Of a stretch of DNA of 64,000 bases, positions 1 to 11,410 are shown one piece after another; positions within the stretch are counted from its first letter, which is position 1; each line of letters begins with the position of its first letter. A model generated the notes under the pieces. It worked only from the letters and a program-made list of their open reading frames with translations, ran no database searches and was not told the origin of the DNA. The DNA is from Mesodorylaimus sp. YZB2_4 (lineage: Eukaryota; Nematoda; Enoplea; Dorylaimida; Dorylaimidae): positions 53,835 to 117,834 of the forward strand of contig JASANH010001346.1 in NCBI GenBank assembly GCA_030248295.1, read 5' to 3'. The position numbers and the translations under genes were made by a program.

Positions 1-1003
1 CAGCAGGAATTCAATTGGAGGTGGAAGTGGTGGACGCCCATGCCACCCTGGATTAAGAAAACTGGTCTAATCGCCAGTCGGGGCCCTCCGTTCTTGCCCT
101 CTATCATCCATGGAGCAGGCCTTAGTGGAGCTGTCAGAGGAGCCTTCCATCAGAGTGAGTCGCCTCACAATGGCTGCTCGTCAATATGACTGCTGGCTGA
201 CAATTGGCAAAACCTAAAAGAATTTGAGGTAGATAGGGGTCCACTTCAAAAACATATGAAAAGCTGTCCTCATACGAGTGTGACTTCCACCCCTTACGCG
301 GGTGGGGTAGCCTACACGGGTCTCTGCAGGTACGAATCACTCACTGCGCGGTCCCAATACCCGAACAATAGTAATGCACAAGGTTTACTACGCCGGGTAG
401 CGGACACCTCCACGACAGAACGGTCGTACACAAATACACGAGCGGGATATACACGTAAGGAGAGGAAGCCGAACTTAGTAGCCTGACACGGCCGTACTAG
501 ACGGAATCACCAACGTGAACTGAGGACTTCGAGGCCACACCGTGTCGGGTGGGCCGATGGCCTAAAACCAGTACGGAGAGATACCGGTTTGATCTGGCTA
601 GATCTGACCCTGTGCTGGAAGGGCTGAACACGAGGAAGTACTAACATGTGCTGGAAACACACGTGCCATGCGGATGAGGGTGGAGGCACCACTTGCACAG
701 ACAGGTGCGGGCTACTCTAGCCACCTCCCACTCTGAGAAGTCAAGTCTAAAACGGAACGAGATATTGCAGGTGAAGTTAGACGAGGAAGATTTGCGAAAT
801 TCGACGCTGTCTGCTCAGACAGCATGACACAAGGGACAATCACGTTAACTTATTTCCAAATTTTTCCTCCCCAGTCCGTTTTTGTCGAAAATCCGTCAGC
901 CCCTTCCTCCTTGACTGCGACTTTCTGATATTGATAGTCCTTTATCAAAGGAAGGAAGTGCATCATGCCAGAAAACTAATGAGTGGGCGCAATACAACGT
1001 TGG
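1..1003. other. no gene recognised
   Basis: I see no recognisable protein, RNA or repeat here. Short open frames exist on both strands but none has family motifs, and stops are frequent. The sequence is fairly GC-balanced and looks unique within the window. Confidence 0.5.
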
Positions 1004-1110
1004 GACGGGTCGGTCGGATCGGGTCGGTTCTGGATCGGGTCGGGCCGATCCGGACCCTGAGTCGGATCGGGTCGGTTTAGTGACCTCACACCCGGGTCGG
1101 TCGATGCTGG
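1004..1110. repeat. GGGTCGG-rich cluster
   Basis: Dense GGTCGG and GATCGGGTC words, interrupted by CCGATCC and ending in GGTCGGTCGATGCTGG. Similar blocks occur near 19.2, 20.0, 20.9, 24.6, 28.8, 38.7, 41.0 and 48.4 kb. Three of them (here, 19.2 kb, 48.4 kb) are followed by the same word TCGATGCTGG, so this is a dispersed repeat part rather than random simple sequence. Both GGGTCGG and its complement occur, so single strands could fold. Confidence 0.7.
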
Positions 1111-2127
1111 TTGTATGGTGAAGAAACCCGAGCGTTGAGATAAACACGCAAGTTTTTTTCCAAACTCGCTCTCAGGTTTCAGGCTTTGAGTTTGACCTTC
1201 AACAATCAGGCTTCGGGTATTTTTATCAAGGAACCCTGAATTACAAAAAAATTTAAAAAAATTCAGAAAATCAAGAAGGCGACACGATTGAGCAAGCTGC
1301 GCAGGCCAGTCGCATTCTAATCGCCTTCCCACTGCTGCTAGAGGGAGGCAAGGCGTGAATAGGCTATTGCATCTGGAGAAGTATTTTTGTCGTTTCGCTC
1401 GCTAACTTAGATTGTTTCAGAGTGACACTTGGCGAGCTACGAACATTATCTTTTTGGGGTATTATTACTAGAAACATAGAGATTTTGTTAGGGATATAAA
1501 ACCCAAAAACCGAACCGAAACAGAATGGTCGGAAGCAACTCGTTGTAACCTGAGGAATGGATCACGGTTGTAACAACATGTACCAGCCAGCATTTTGCTG
1601 TATGTGGGCTGTGTTTATTGATGCTATTGTGTATTCGTAAACTCGCTACAACCAGCTCAAAAATCAACATCTTCAAGGTGGCAAGCAGTGGAAGCAAATG
1701 CAGTAACTGAACTCGCCAGAAATTATTCGAGCACCAGCGAGCCAGATACGAGTATAGGCGAGGAGAGCCCTGGGTTGGACGAAATTGGTGGATTGGCATC
1801 AAAAATCACTATCGCCGGCATTGAAGACGCTTATAAGGGGAACGATATCTGTTCATAACAGCCAGTATTTCTGGCCTAGTCGCTATGACGTATTCATCAT
1901 ACTGATTTTGAAAAAATTTAAATTAGGAGTTGTGCCGGAAGAGAAAGCTAGCAGCTGAGTTCATACATAGGTGCAGAGTTGGGTGCGAAACAATCCCAAT
2001 TTTATGTTCCTCCTCCCATGCCGCTTAGGTCGCCCGCACAAAATCCCGATTTTTGCGGTCATGGAGATCAGTCGTGACGTTAGTCGTGCCGGTCGGTCAT
2101 GGGGATTAGTCGGTAGTTTGTCGTGCC
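1111..2127. other. no gene recognised
   Basis: AT-rich stretch with A runs near 1,245-1,265 and no family motif in any frame. The minus-strand frame at 1,488-1,802 has no recognisable domain, and I treat it as chance. Confidence 0.5.
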
Positions 2128-2167
2128 GATGCGGTCGGGGGGATATTTGACGCCCCCTGACCGCATC
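2128..2167. repeat. 15-bp GC hairpin beside a poly-C tract
   Basis: GATGCGGTC then six G (2,128-2,142) pairs with CCCCC, T, GACCGCATC (2,153-2,167). This gives a 15-bp stem with one G-T wobble and a 10-nt loop. A run of 15 C follows at 2,187-2,201. The role is unknown. It may be the tip of a degraded repeat, since TCGTGCCG words are duplicated just upstream. Confidence 0.7.
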
Positions 2168-2378
2168 ATGACCACTTCTCGCAAATCCCCCCCCCCCCCC
2201 CACAAAAATGGTCGACCGTTACAGTCATACACCCCCTTCGAACGCAGTCTTGTTAAATGTTTTATCTTATGCTTTTTTGAGCTTGACAACGTGCCTTCTC
2301 CTTCGAAGGTAAATCTTTTTTGATTGATGGAACGGCTTAGGCTTAGGCTTAGGGATAGGATACTTGGGCTCGTTCACT

Positions 2379-2441
2379 AGATGATATCTCTTTAGCTCTT
2401 TCACCATCTTATCGAAGTGTGTTTTACAGAAGTTGTGTAAG
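2379..2441 (+). repeat. 63-bp dispersed repeat, copy 1
   Basis: This 63-bp segment recurs in the same orientation at about 11,007-11,070 with 6 mismatches (about 90 percent identity) and no gap. The word GGGCTC about 15 bp upstream here is also shared. Copy 1 ends exactly where the hAT transposase coding homology begins. Copy 2 lies 340 bp before the Tc1 coding region. Two to three TTAGGC units (2,334-2,355) precede copy 1. Confidence 0.8.
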
Positions 2442-2442
2442 A

Positions 2443-4222
2443 CGAGACGAATCGCGAATACTGAGCATCGTCACAGATAATGGATCAAATATCGTAAAGG
2501 CGTTCAGGTACAATTGATTTATTTTACCTGCCTATTTTTCAGAGACTCAAAAATTTGTGTTTTGTAAGCAGTGTCTTTTTGAATTGACCGACGAAAGAAT
2601 TGTTGCGAACACCCAAGTGCAGCAAATGCGGCCGTCTGACGTGCCTATGGCCGTCAATTTCGATGAAAGTTTCAATGAAGATTACGAAATCGAATTTATC
2701 AAAACGAGGACTCCGTCAATGCTTACTTTTATCGAAAGAAAAGAATTAGCTGCGTCGATCAATGATGTTGGCTGTGGAAAAGGTTGGTGAATTTTTTACT
2801 TTTCTCAAAACGTTTAGGACCAAAAGTAAAAGTGTGGAAAGTTCAGAGAGTTTATTTCAAACAGGCCAAGGGAATCTGTTTCAGATACGCATACTGCATT
2901 TTTGCGTTGATTTAAGCTCCTCTTGGAAAAAATCAATCTATTCAGTATTGCTAAGCTATTGCGTATTTACTTTTAACTTTTTTTAGGCAGTCGACTCCGC
3001 CGTTGATGTCAAAATCGCAAAAGAGAAAGCCCATGCACTAATCGCTAAGATTACGATGAGTCCAACAGCGGTAGAAATTTTGAAAGAAAAGACGGGCGAG
3101 ATCGGTTTGATTAAACCAGTCCGAACGCGATGGATTTTTCGGTATTACGTCTTAGAACGATTATTAAAAATCAAAAAGCAAGTTTTCAAGTCATGCTGTT
3201 TTCTTCTAGTATTTTATTACTTGATTTACAGTATAAGTCAAACATTTCATTTCAGAAACGTATGCGATGCTTGCGATGAAATGAATATCGGCCACGATAT
3301 TGGAACGGTGGATTGGAAAATTTCGCAACAGCTCACCGACGTTCTGGCTCCGTTTGCTAAAGCTGGAAGGGGAAAAATATGCAACGATTTCGGAAGTTTA
3401 TCCCATATTATACAGCTTGAAATCGAAATTGCAACAGGTTTGCTCAATTTATAATTTAAAAACTGATAACAGAGCTCAGGAAACATTGTTTCAGCTCGAA
3501 CAACGTGGCGCACATCATTCAGTGTTGGCGGTTGTTCAAAAATTATCTGTTGAATTGGATAATCGATTTAAAAATGTGACTCAGCCAAAGGACAATTATG
3601 GAAACGCAAACGTCGCTTTTGACCCTATTTATGCTTTGGCCACTTTGCTCGATAATCGATATGCTTTGCTACTTGAAGGTGACTTATTGGATGCGGTGAA
3701 GAAACAACTTGACTTGATGGTACGATTTATCTTAATTATTCCGGAAACTAAAATTGTGATTATTGCAAATGTAATTTTTAGGCTGGCGAAGCAAAATTAG
3801 CATTTCCTTTGGAGGGAGTGATTGGCGGAGACAATGGAGATAATCAAAATTTGGTACTGCGCCATGACGACGATGACGATTTATTAGCAGCCGTTCATGC
3901 ACAAATTGATGATAAACGTCGCTCTGGTTTAGTGGTTTTACCTAGCAGTTCGATTGATCAAGAATTGGAAAATTACCTCACCGAACTGCAACCATTGAAT
4001 GGGAGGGAAGAACCATTTGAATTTTGGACGAAGCGCTCAGTCGAATTGCCCGATATGTACAGCATAGCTGTGGATGTTTTATCTATTCCGGCGACGTCAG
4101 CACTTGTTGAACGTGTTTTCAGTCGAGCGAGTTTTATTTTCGGAAGAATACGTCATAATTTGGATGATAAAAAGTTGGAGTCAGAACTTTTTTACAAAGT
4201 GAATATTGATTTTGTTATCTGA
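2443..4222 (+). pseudogene. hAT transposase, 5'-truncated multi-exon remnant
   Basis: A cut-and-paste hAT transposase fragment. Exon up to 2,507 encodes the second-aspartate motif IVTDNGSNIVKAF. Further exons are 2,543-2,782, 2,987-3,181 (with TRWIFRYYVLERLL, matching the hAT TRW block) and from 3,256. The last part (3,809-4,222) carries the C-terminal dimerisation block around FEFWTKRSVELPDMYSIAVDVLSIPATSA split over its usual positions, followed by ERVFS and a TGA stop. Intron ends (TTTTTCAG, TTTTTTTAG, TTTCATTTCAG) are canonical. Breaks: no N-terminal BED finger or first aspartate block, and a frame change between LAPFAKA (about 3,345) and GEKYATISEVYPIL (about 3,372). The family call is firm. 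Loss of function is inferred from the missing 5' part and the frame change. Confidence 0.88.
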
Positions 4223-4354
4223 AAGCGTTATCTGTTTTGTTTTTCCTTCAAGCTGCTCGATTTCGTGTTTTTTGCAGCGATTGCTAATAAAAAAATATAG
4301 ATCGGTTATGTAGAAAACATGTTAAAATAAATGTCAAAAAAGTATTTCTTTATC

Positions 4355-4436
4355 TCTATCTCCATCTCTATCTCGATCTGGATCTTTTCAAAAAGCTTGA
4401 GAGCTCTCTATCTCTATCTCTTTCTTTTTCACTATC
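4355..4436. repeat. TCTCTA microsatellite
   Basis: Degenerate (TCTATC)n and (CTCTAT)n tract with a short unrelated interruption (TTTTCAAAAAGCTTGAGAG). It lies just after the hAT remnant and may mark that element's old tail. Confidence 0.85.
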
Positions 4437-5776
4437 TTTTACAACAGTACCTGTATGGCTTCAGCTAGGTCTAAGGGTGCATTAGGATTATTTTGTTGTT
4501 CAACTTCGTCTTCTTTGTCGGTCATGGCTATGGGGTTTAGCCCTAACCCAAGATTTTCTGGGGGCGGCTCGTTGAGTGGGTTTTTCGGTTGGATATTTTG
4601 CTGCTCAGGTCTTATTGGAACTGGGTCTACCGGGTTGGCGAGTGATGCCCGCGGATGTTAAATGGCTATAATTCGCGAGTTTTTTTAAATTTCTGAACGA
4701 GACTTGACTTTTGTACAGTACGAAATCTGGGGTTTTTATTTTCAAAAAATTTTTAAAAAATGTATATCTCCAAAAATTTTTAAAATCTCGAGGCTTTTTT
4801 CGTCCTTTTGCTGTGAGCGGACAAGTTCTGGAACCTAAAGTTTGCATAGAGTGGGAGGACAGAGGACATTTTTTGATATATCGGGACCTTGACTAGTCCA
4901 GGAAAGTGAATTAATGATAATTAGCTTCAAAAAAGACTGCGCCCTGCATCACTAATTAAAGGTTTTTGGTCTTGCCTTCTGGGTCCTGGACAAGTGATGC
5001 TCACGCAGGCAAGCGGAAAATTTGAATGCATCACGCAAAAGTGGCTATTTAGGGTGAATTTTTAACTTCAGGGGACTATTCTGAAGCTGATCTCATCGAC
5101 GCTTAACTTTCTGCGATTGCTCTAAAACCAAGCAAACACCAACGCTTCAGAAGCGGCTATCTGATTTGCCAGTGGGCGAGATTGGTGCCGCGACAGCCAG
5201 TCCGTCAACCAGTTTTCAACGATGTGAGCCTGCCAATTTGATGGAATAACCATGCTTGCGGGTGCTGAGACGTGATAACGCATCTCGAAAACCCGCTCCA
5301 TGCAGACTTCACATTCCTGAATATGTTTTGTTTTGGATGTAAAATTTTACGCGTTGTAGCAAAACCATGCTTTTTTCAAACACGTTCCCACTACATCCTG
5401 ACTTTTTCTGCATAGCCTGTCACTGCTAACTTGGCAATTTTTTGAATTATTCCACAACTCGCATAATTTAAATCTCGTCTAATGAAACTGATTTTCTACT
5501 ACGCTTTATCCTTGTTGGTGATTGTTGACGCCCCGTGTCCAGTTGACTTCCTTTTCACGTTTGTTTGCGCGTCGTTTCGTCGCGATTCGAAATTAGTCCT
5601 CATTGCGGGTATCAGCTTAATGAAAACCTTGACTTGTCTGGAGCGTTTTATGCACACAATGCACTCCGAAATTTCCCCTGGATATGAAATTATCGATCTT
5701 CTGGTTACATTCGGCTTTGCAGTTTCATATTTTGCAAAGTTTTCTTAGCAACCTACCGATATAGCAATACCCCCAC
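4437..5776. other. no firm gene; one weak ORF
   Basis: Contains GGGTTTAGCC/GGGTTTTT blocks at 4,530-4,660 that resemble the GGGTCGG clusters, then AT-rich sequence. An ATG frame at 5,482-5,748 gives 88 residues with a hydrophobic start (MKLIFYYALSLLVIV) that could mimic a signal peptide. No family is recognised and I consider it probably chance. Confidence 0.4.
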
Positions 5777-6432
5777 AAAAAAGGGGTATAATACTGACCA
5801 CGGCCAGGGGCTTAGGGATAGAGAAACAAACCTGCCACCATGCAAAACCCGAAAAATTTCCCTCCACCACGAGCTTCTCTATTCCTAAGCCCTGACATGT
5901 CGTGGCGTGTTGCGTAGCTGCAAGCATGCTACACCTTTCTGCTATGAGGTCACTTATTATCTTCTTCACATCTTCTCACAGTTATCTTCTAAAACGTCAA
6001 ATACCCATATCAAATAGACCTTGCTCTTTGACGCTACAGCTAAAAAAACATTCCTTTGACCGCTGTTACCATCGTATTCATTAGCCTACAATTTGCAAAC
6101 CTGACTTGACCACACGAAAAAAACGGATTAACCATTTACCGAATGCACAGTTGAATTGCACCGCCAACCAAAACCCTGCACCTCACTGAAACAAGCCCAT
6201 AACACTGCAACGTGATCACTCACCGTGCTCGACAAATGCCGCACATGCTTCTATGCATTATGACTCGAGACGCAATATATATTGCCCACATTACATCTAT
6301 AGCGAACGCATGTCAGGGCTTAGGAATAAAGAAGCTCGTGATGGAGGGGAATTTTTCAAGTTTTTCATGGTGGCAGGTTTGTTTTCTACTCCCAAGCCCA
6401 TGGCTGTGGTCCATTTTATGGACCTTTTTAAG
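5777..6432. mobile_element. foldback element with about 130-bp inverted arms
   Basis: Left arm 5,777-5,910 and right arm about 6,305-6,432 are inverted copies of each other at roughly 80 percent identity. Shared words include AGGGCTTAGG, AAACAAACCTGCCACCATG, and CATGTCAGGG (CCCTGACATG in the left arm). They flank about 395 bp of unique sequence without a protein signature. This is the layout of a non-autonomous MITE or foldback element. The superfamily is unknown and I could not fix the target duplication. Confidence 0.75.
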
Positions 6433-9400
6433 TGGGTTTCAAAAAAGAACACATTTTCAACAAGGCCAAACACCCGTCAATCCAACTCAAACAGAGCAAC
6501 TAAATGCGCGAAACTCGGACAAATTAGCCCTGAATATAACCGTTAGAGCAAAAAAGCTACACTTTTGAAGCAATATTTAAGAAAACCCTGTCGAGTGCAG
6601 ATATTCTTTTTGGCAAAACCTCAGCATCTGCCAGTTTGCTCCCACTTCTCCGCATCCAGTCGCCCTTGGACTCTTACAGTCCTGCGACCGACTGCTGCGG
6701 GTTGACGTTCTTCACATTCGCACCCGTCCCTAGTCGTCTTCAAATCTTCGTCGACCAAATGCATTATGTAACCGATCCCATTATTCCATGGGCCCACCTT
6801 TGTCCCCTGATTCGATCGACTCCGCTGCTCTTGCATCAAGTGAAAAGCCACTGCTTTTGACCGTTCTTTTTCTGCGCCTCTCACTGATTCCGCATTTTAG
6901 CGCGTCTCAGGAACTGTCAATATACAGGTTTTTTAATTTGTTTGGCGTGTAGAGAGAAAAGGAGAGGTTTGCCTGGGAAGGTAACAGGTACGCGAAGTCG
7001 AGGTATTTTGCGGTGGAGTTTTATCGGTGGCGCGTAAGTGTTCTACGCGGGATGATAATATGGGATAGGTGGCACATGAAAGTAATTTGTGGCGCTTACC
7101 GTTAGCAGGGGTATATCGTTTTAATTTGCATGTAAGCAATAGACAGGCACGGACGGCTTTTGATGCTGAAATTTTTCCCCAGTGGCTTCTAGTGCACCAA
7201 AAAATAATCACATGTACGACAAGGGTGGGGGGGGGGGGGGGGGGGGCACCGGTAATTAATACGGCTCGAGTGGGAGTTAAACTGGGACGGCTTTGATTCA
7301 TAAGCGTACGCTTTACTAATTCAACAATCCTGCGTGTTCATGCGCGCAGAACACGGCTTCTCGAAGTGGGTGCTGGAACACATGGTCAATTTCTGGTGAA
7401 CTAAGGGCCACGGGGGAAGAGTTATCAGCATCAAAATTTATCTCTGTCTGTGTTCATCTCTGTCTTCTGTTTTCATGCAAATTTTCGTCTCGAATTGCGG
7501 GAGACAGCCGGGAATGTCCCGTCGTAAGCACAAGGGTTCTGAAAGAGTGATTATCCCTCAAGCAATAGAAACGGTGCCAGTACGTGCAAAAGTATACGCA
7601 GGAGATATGCAGGAAGCCATCCAATTCACTCACCTTCTCGATGTTATCTTCTTCTCGATTACGTAAATCCACAAGTTAATCTTGGTCGCTAATTATGACC
7701 TAAGAGAAGCATATGTATTGCGCGAGTTGTTGTGAATGTCTCCCGGCAAGTCGCCCAAAGCTATATAAGACCCGCAGTGATTTATAGTGGCCTAGTCTAA
7801 CAAAGCAAAAAACTAAAGTAGCCTGTGCAATTAAAGTTACGGAGAAGTTTGCGACAAAGACAGCGGAATGTATAGTAGCAATAGGCGGAATTGCGCAGTA
7901 ATACACGGTCAGCCGAAAAAACGTAATGGCCGGAAACGAAATAAGGAATGCACATACATATGTGCAGTTTGTCGAAGCTAGGACTGTGGTCACGCAGGAT
8001 TGCCACATCCAGCGCAATTATTCAGAAATACCCGAGGTGCAGGGTGTGATGAGCAGGACGGGGTTTGTCAAAGAAGGCGCTTACGATTAGTATGCGATTC
8101 AAGTGTGATTGGGCACAGCCAGTGCGCAAGGCCGTGAGAAAAGCTTTCGCATAGTGCTGGTCTCAACTAGACTATTTTTCGCTGTAAGTGTGATATATCA
8201 GTTTTAACTGCCCCATGTCAACGTGGCAAATAATTGATAGTTGAGATGAATGTATGAAGCCTGAAGGCTGGTCAATGATGCTTGAGTCAAGAATATTGAG
8301 TTTAATTGACAACATAAACTAATCATGACCTAAAAATGAGAATAATATTGAGGACCCTAGTTTTTAAAAGGTTGCAGTAACACAGGTCCGTGCAGTTCCA
8401 ACTCTAAGACAATAGCCAGGTAACATATCCAGTTAATAGATTATTTCAGTCTGTTTAGAATTGTGGATCAAAGCTTCGATGTCACTTGTCTGTATTCTTT
8501 TTCTGAGGAAGACGTGTCGACATTTAATGGAATTTTAAATGCCACAAGTATCGGTTACTTTCCATGGAATATTGTTTAGTATTATTGCTACAGTCGAAAA
8601 CGTCAGCAAGACTGGTAACTGTTGCATTATGAGCCTCTGCGTGTAACTGAAACTGGGAGTAATAGACCCAAAAGTTCACGATGAGCAGGTCTATATATTC
8701 AACGAGCGTGATGCAGATTAGAATAGGATCTTACTGTAAGTTAGTGCTTGCTGTTATTAGACTTGTGGTACATGGTTTGACATAGACTGTCTAATATTGA
8801 GCAACCAAATTTGCTTATAATCAAAGGAACAGGTGTCTTGGAATATAATCAGCGGCTCGTCGACAAGACAGTGTGTTAGTGTATTCTTCTAAAAGCAATG
8901 TGCGTGAGCTGCCGGAAGATGTATGCGACAGCAAAACAACATGTGTGCAACGAGCATGGTTTGTCCAGTCACAGCTAATGTATTTCGTCATGTAGACCGA
9001 ATTCTTTGACTTGGCTTTGGTTGCAAGTCGATTAGTTTATCAGAACTAGTGTAGTTATTCGGCATGATATTATGGAATACCATTTTGATATTGAATATAC
9101 GGTGGAAGACAAAAATAATCTGATGCATTAGGAAAATGGGAGTCTGGAGGATTTCAAGTTTTTAAGCCAATAAACCGCTCTTGTTTAAAAACTCATTAGT
9201 GGGTTGTCCCACGCAGTTTTTTTCGGCGAGTAAAATTCATCAGCTCATTTTTTATCAGAGCCGAACAAGGGTTTGCTAGTCGTTCGTCGAGCGATCACTC
9301 CATCGAGTATAGGGACAAAAATAATCGCACACGGAAGTTTTTATGCACATGAGCAATCACAGCCGATTTATCAGTACTTTGTTGGACCTCTTTTCGCCTT

Positions 9401-9481
9401 GATGACTGCTTTTACTTATGGCGACATTGAATCGATCAGATTGCAAATTTTTCCAAAGCTTAGTCGTTGCCAGGCTTAGGT
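6433..9481. other. gene-free stretch with a 20-G run
   Basis: About 3 kb without recognisable coding sequence. It holds a pure run of 20 G at 7,227-7,246, which could form a G-quadruplex or be an assembly artefact. A minus-strand hydrophobic frame at 7,700-8,017 has no recognised family and overlaps other open frames, so I do not call it. Confidence 0.5.
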
Positions 9482-9690
9482 CAGTGCTGTTTTCTACTCA
9501 TTCTTGGTCTTGTATCGACGGTTGCCCAATTCGATTCGAAGTATATACCAAAAATGCACGATGAAACTAAGGTCTAGACTTTGTGCTGGCCATTTTAGCA
9601 AGTGAAAACCAAATTCGTCGAACCAATCGTTGAAGCTGCGCGCTGTATGCTTCGGGTAATTGTCGGGCTGGAAGAAAAATCAAATGGCAT
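9482..9690 (-). pseudogene. Tc1-type transposase C-terminal fragment
   Basis: Read on the minus strand, this encodes the second-aspartate block FFFQPDNYPKHTARS, then LLKWPAQSLDLSFIVHFW, then a stop after about 68 residues. It aligns with the Tc1 consensus (QQDN-PKHT, WPAQSPDLNPIEHLW). The spacing from the aspartate to the expected glutamate is 34 residues, as in DD34E enzymes, but that glutamate is valine here and the N-P pair is S-F, so it could not be catalytic. No N-terminal half, no inverted repeats. It is unlike the intact Tc1 at 11.4 kb, so it comes from a different family. Confidence 0.82.
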
Positions 9691-10261
9691 GCGCAATTGA
9701 TTAGCGGATTGAAACAATTGGTGGTCCCAAATGGGACAGCATTCATCGGTCACCGATAAACTCTTATCGGCCCTTGTTACTGTAGCGCAAGCATCGTGAA
9801 ACCGTGGTATTGCCACCACGGAATTAAACTGTCTTGAAGGAGATGGGTAGGCTGGTTTCTGAAGGCGAATTTCTGGTACCGAAAATGCAAGCAGGTAAAC
9901 AATCTTCAAGAGATCAGATAACAGGTTTATATCAACACATTCATTGTTAATCAAACGAAGTGCGCGCGAAGTAGCGGAAGGGAAGAACAGGCTTGAAGAC
10001 ACGTCTTCTTGGACGTCGGTATCCGACAATGACTTACGAAAGGTGTCCAAACTTGCTGCAGGGGCTAGGTTGCTGCAGGGGGCTCTGGTTCCGCGATGCA
10101 CTCTATTGCGAATACTAGCTTCCGTGACTGTGCATGATTCCGCTGATAATATCTGTGCAGCAAATTCTTAAACTTCGAGCATGTACAAATGTTTCAAAAT
10201 GTCCACTCTTCGTGGATATCAAAATGGAAATTTGAGTTTTAGTCTTTTCGAAAACCAAATG
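9691..10261. other. no gene recognised
   Basis: Several short overlapping frames occur on both strands (for example 9,944-10,171 plus). None shows a family motif. Confidence 0.45.
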
Positions 10262-10362
10262 CAAATCTCTTGCACTTAGCAGGGTTCGAGCCCGCGCCAA
10301 AGCATGTGTCACTGAATTCCAAAAGCAAGATGTTGGTCCACTTGGCTACAACACTCATTTCT
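10262..10362 (-). mobile_element. tRNA-like sequence, probable SINE head
   Basis: On the minus strand, an A-box-like TAGCCAAGTGGACC is followed about 60 nt later by a B-box-like GGCTCGAACCC. The spacing and the long middle resemble a class II (Ser/Leu-like) tRNA. The anticodon stem does not pair well, so I call it a tRNA-derived SINE head or tRNA pseudogene, not a working gene. Confidence 0.5.
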
Positions 10363-11006
10363 CTGGCATACCGATATATGATCCCACCAAGACTAAAAAC
10401 ATACAAGCAAGCAAACACGGTGCTTTGACCCTGTCTATGTCCTCATTGTTAGTCTTCTAAGTGTGCAGTACGTCACTTCGTTGCCATATTTGTTTGTGAC
10501 CATGCTTACAAAACGTAAGTGCTTTTCTAGTTGTTCAAGGAGCGCATTGTTATTGATTTAAAATATGTAACGCTCCCAACAGACTCCTCTCGCAAAAGAA
10601 AGGCGCTTATCACACACCAATTTCTCTTCGAGAAAACTCCTCAAAAAAACGGGATTGCAGTCGGTGTGGCGGTCTCAAACCTCGAGTCACGGAAAGGTTT
10701 AGGAGGCTAATTCAGTATTGCAAGAATAGTCGCAGGACAGGGGGTCTAGGTCAAACGTGCGGTACCTGTTTCTTATAGAAAACTTTAGACCCCCACATGT
10801 CAGCCGGGATCTTGAACTGGCATATGCAACCATGATCGCAGTTCTGACTTAGCCTCTCTTAACGTCTCTCCTAGTAAGCGTGGCCCAGGTCCGTCACACC
10901 ACCACACCATTTCTTCGTATACGCCCTCTGAGCTCTGGGCTCCAAACGCGCCAGCAAACACGGACTCAGCATGGAATACTCGGGCTCAGAAGGGCGTTGG
11001 TTCTCC
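10363..11006. other. no gene recognised
   Basis: No coding or structural signal seen, apart from a short GGGCTC-containing lead-in to the 63-bp repeat. Confidence 0.4.
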
Positions 11007-11070
11007 AGATGATATCTCTTCAGCTCTTTCACCATCTTTTCGAAGCGTGTTTCACAGTAGATGTGTAAGG
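11007..11070 (+). repeat. 63-bp dispersed repeat, copy 2
   Basis: Ungapped partner of the segment at 2,379-2,441 (6 mismatches). It stands about 340 bp before the Tc1 coding region. The sequence between the repeat and the Tc1 ORF has no recognisable Tc1 inverted repeat. Confidence 0.8.
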
Positions 11071-11410
11071 CTTTGGCAACTCGCGCACTAGAGTTGTGAT
11101 ATTCGCTGGTGGCTTGTGCTCACGGCAGCATTTACGTATATTCCACCCCGGGAGTTTGATTCTTGCAACCCACCTCCAAGCATGGTGGCTCGTGTATCCG
11201 CTCCCGCGCATACAATTCCCAACCAAAGGAGTCTCCAGCGAATATTGTGTGCACGTCTTCACTGAACTCCGACCGACTATCCTCACAGCCGTTGTCTAAA
11301 AAAACAGACATCCGTCGACAGGAATCTAGTTTTGTAAATTCGGGGAAAGCCCGTGCGCTATTCGTGAGCGGCAAGTGGGGCATTGACGTGACCGCGAGTC
11401 GGTCTAGTGA

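Noticed and set aside
2334-2355. TTAGGC repeats suggesting an interstitial telomere
   Set aside because: Only about three units. Too few to separate from chance or to assign the organism.
5482-5748. 88-codon ORF with signal-peptide-like start
   Set aside because: Possible, but no homologue recognised and surrounding sequence is repeat-like. Left as a note only.
7700-8017. 105-codon hydrophobic minus frame
   Set aside because: Overlaps another open frame, no family motif, and no splice or start context.
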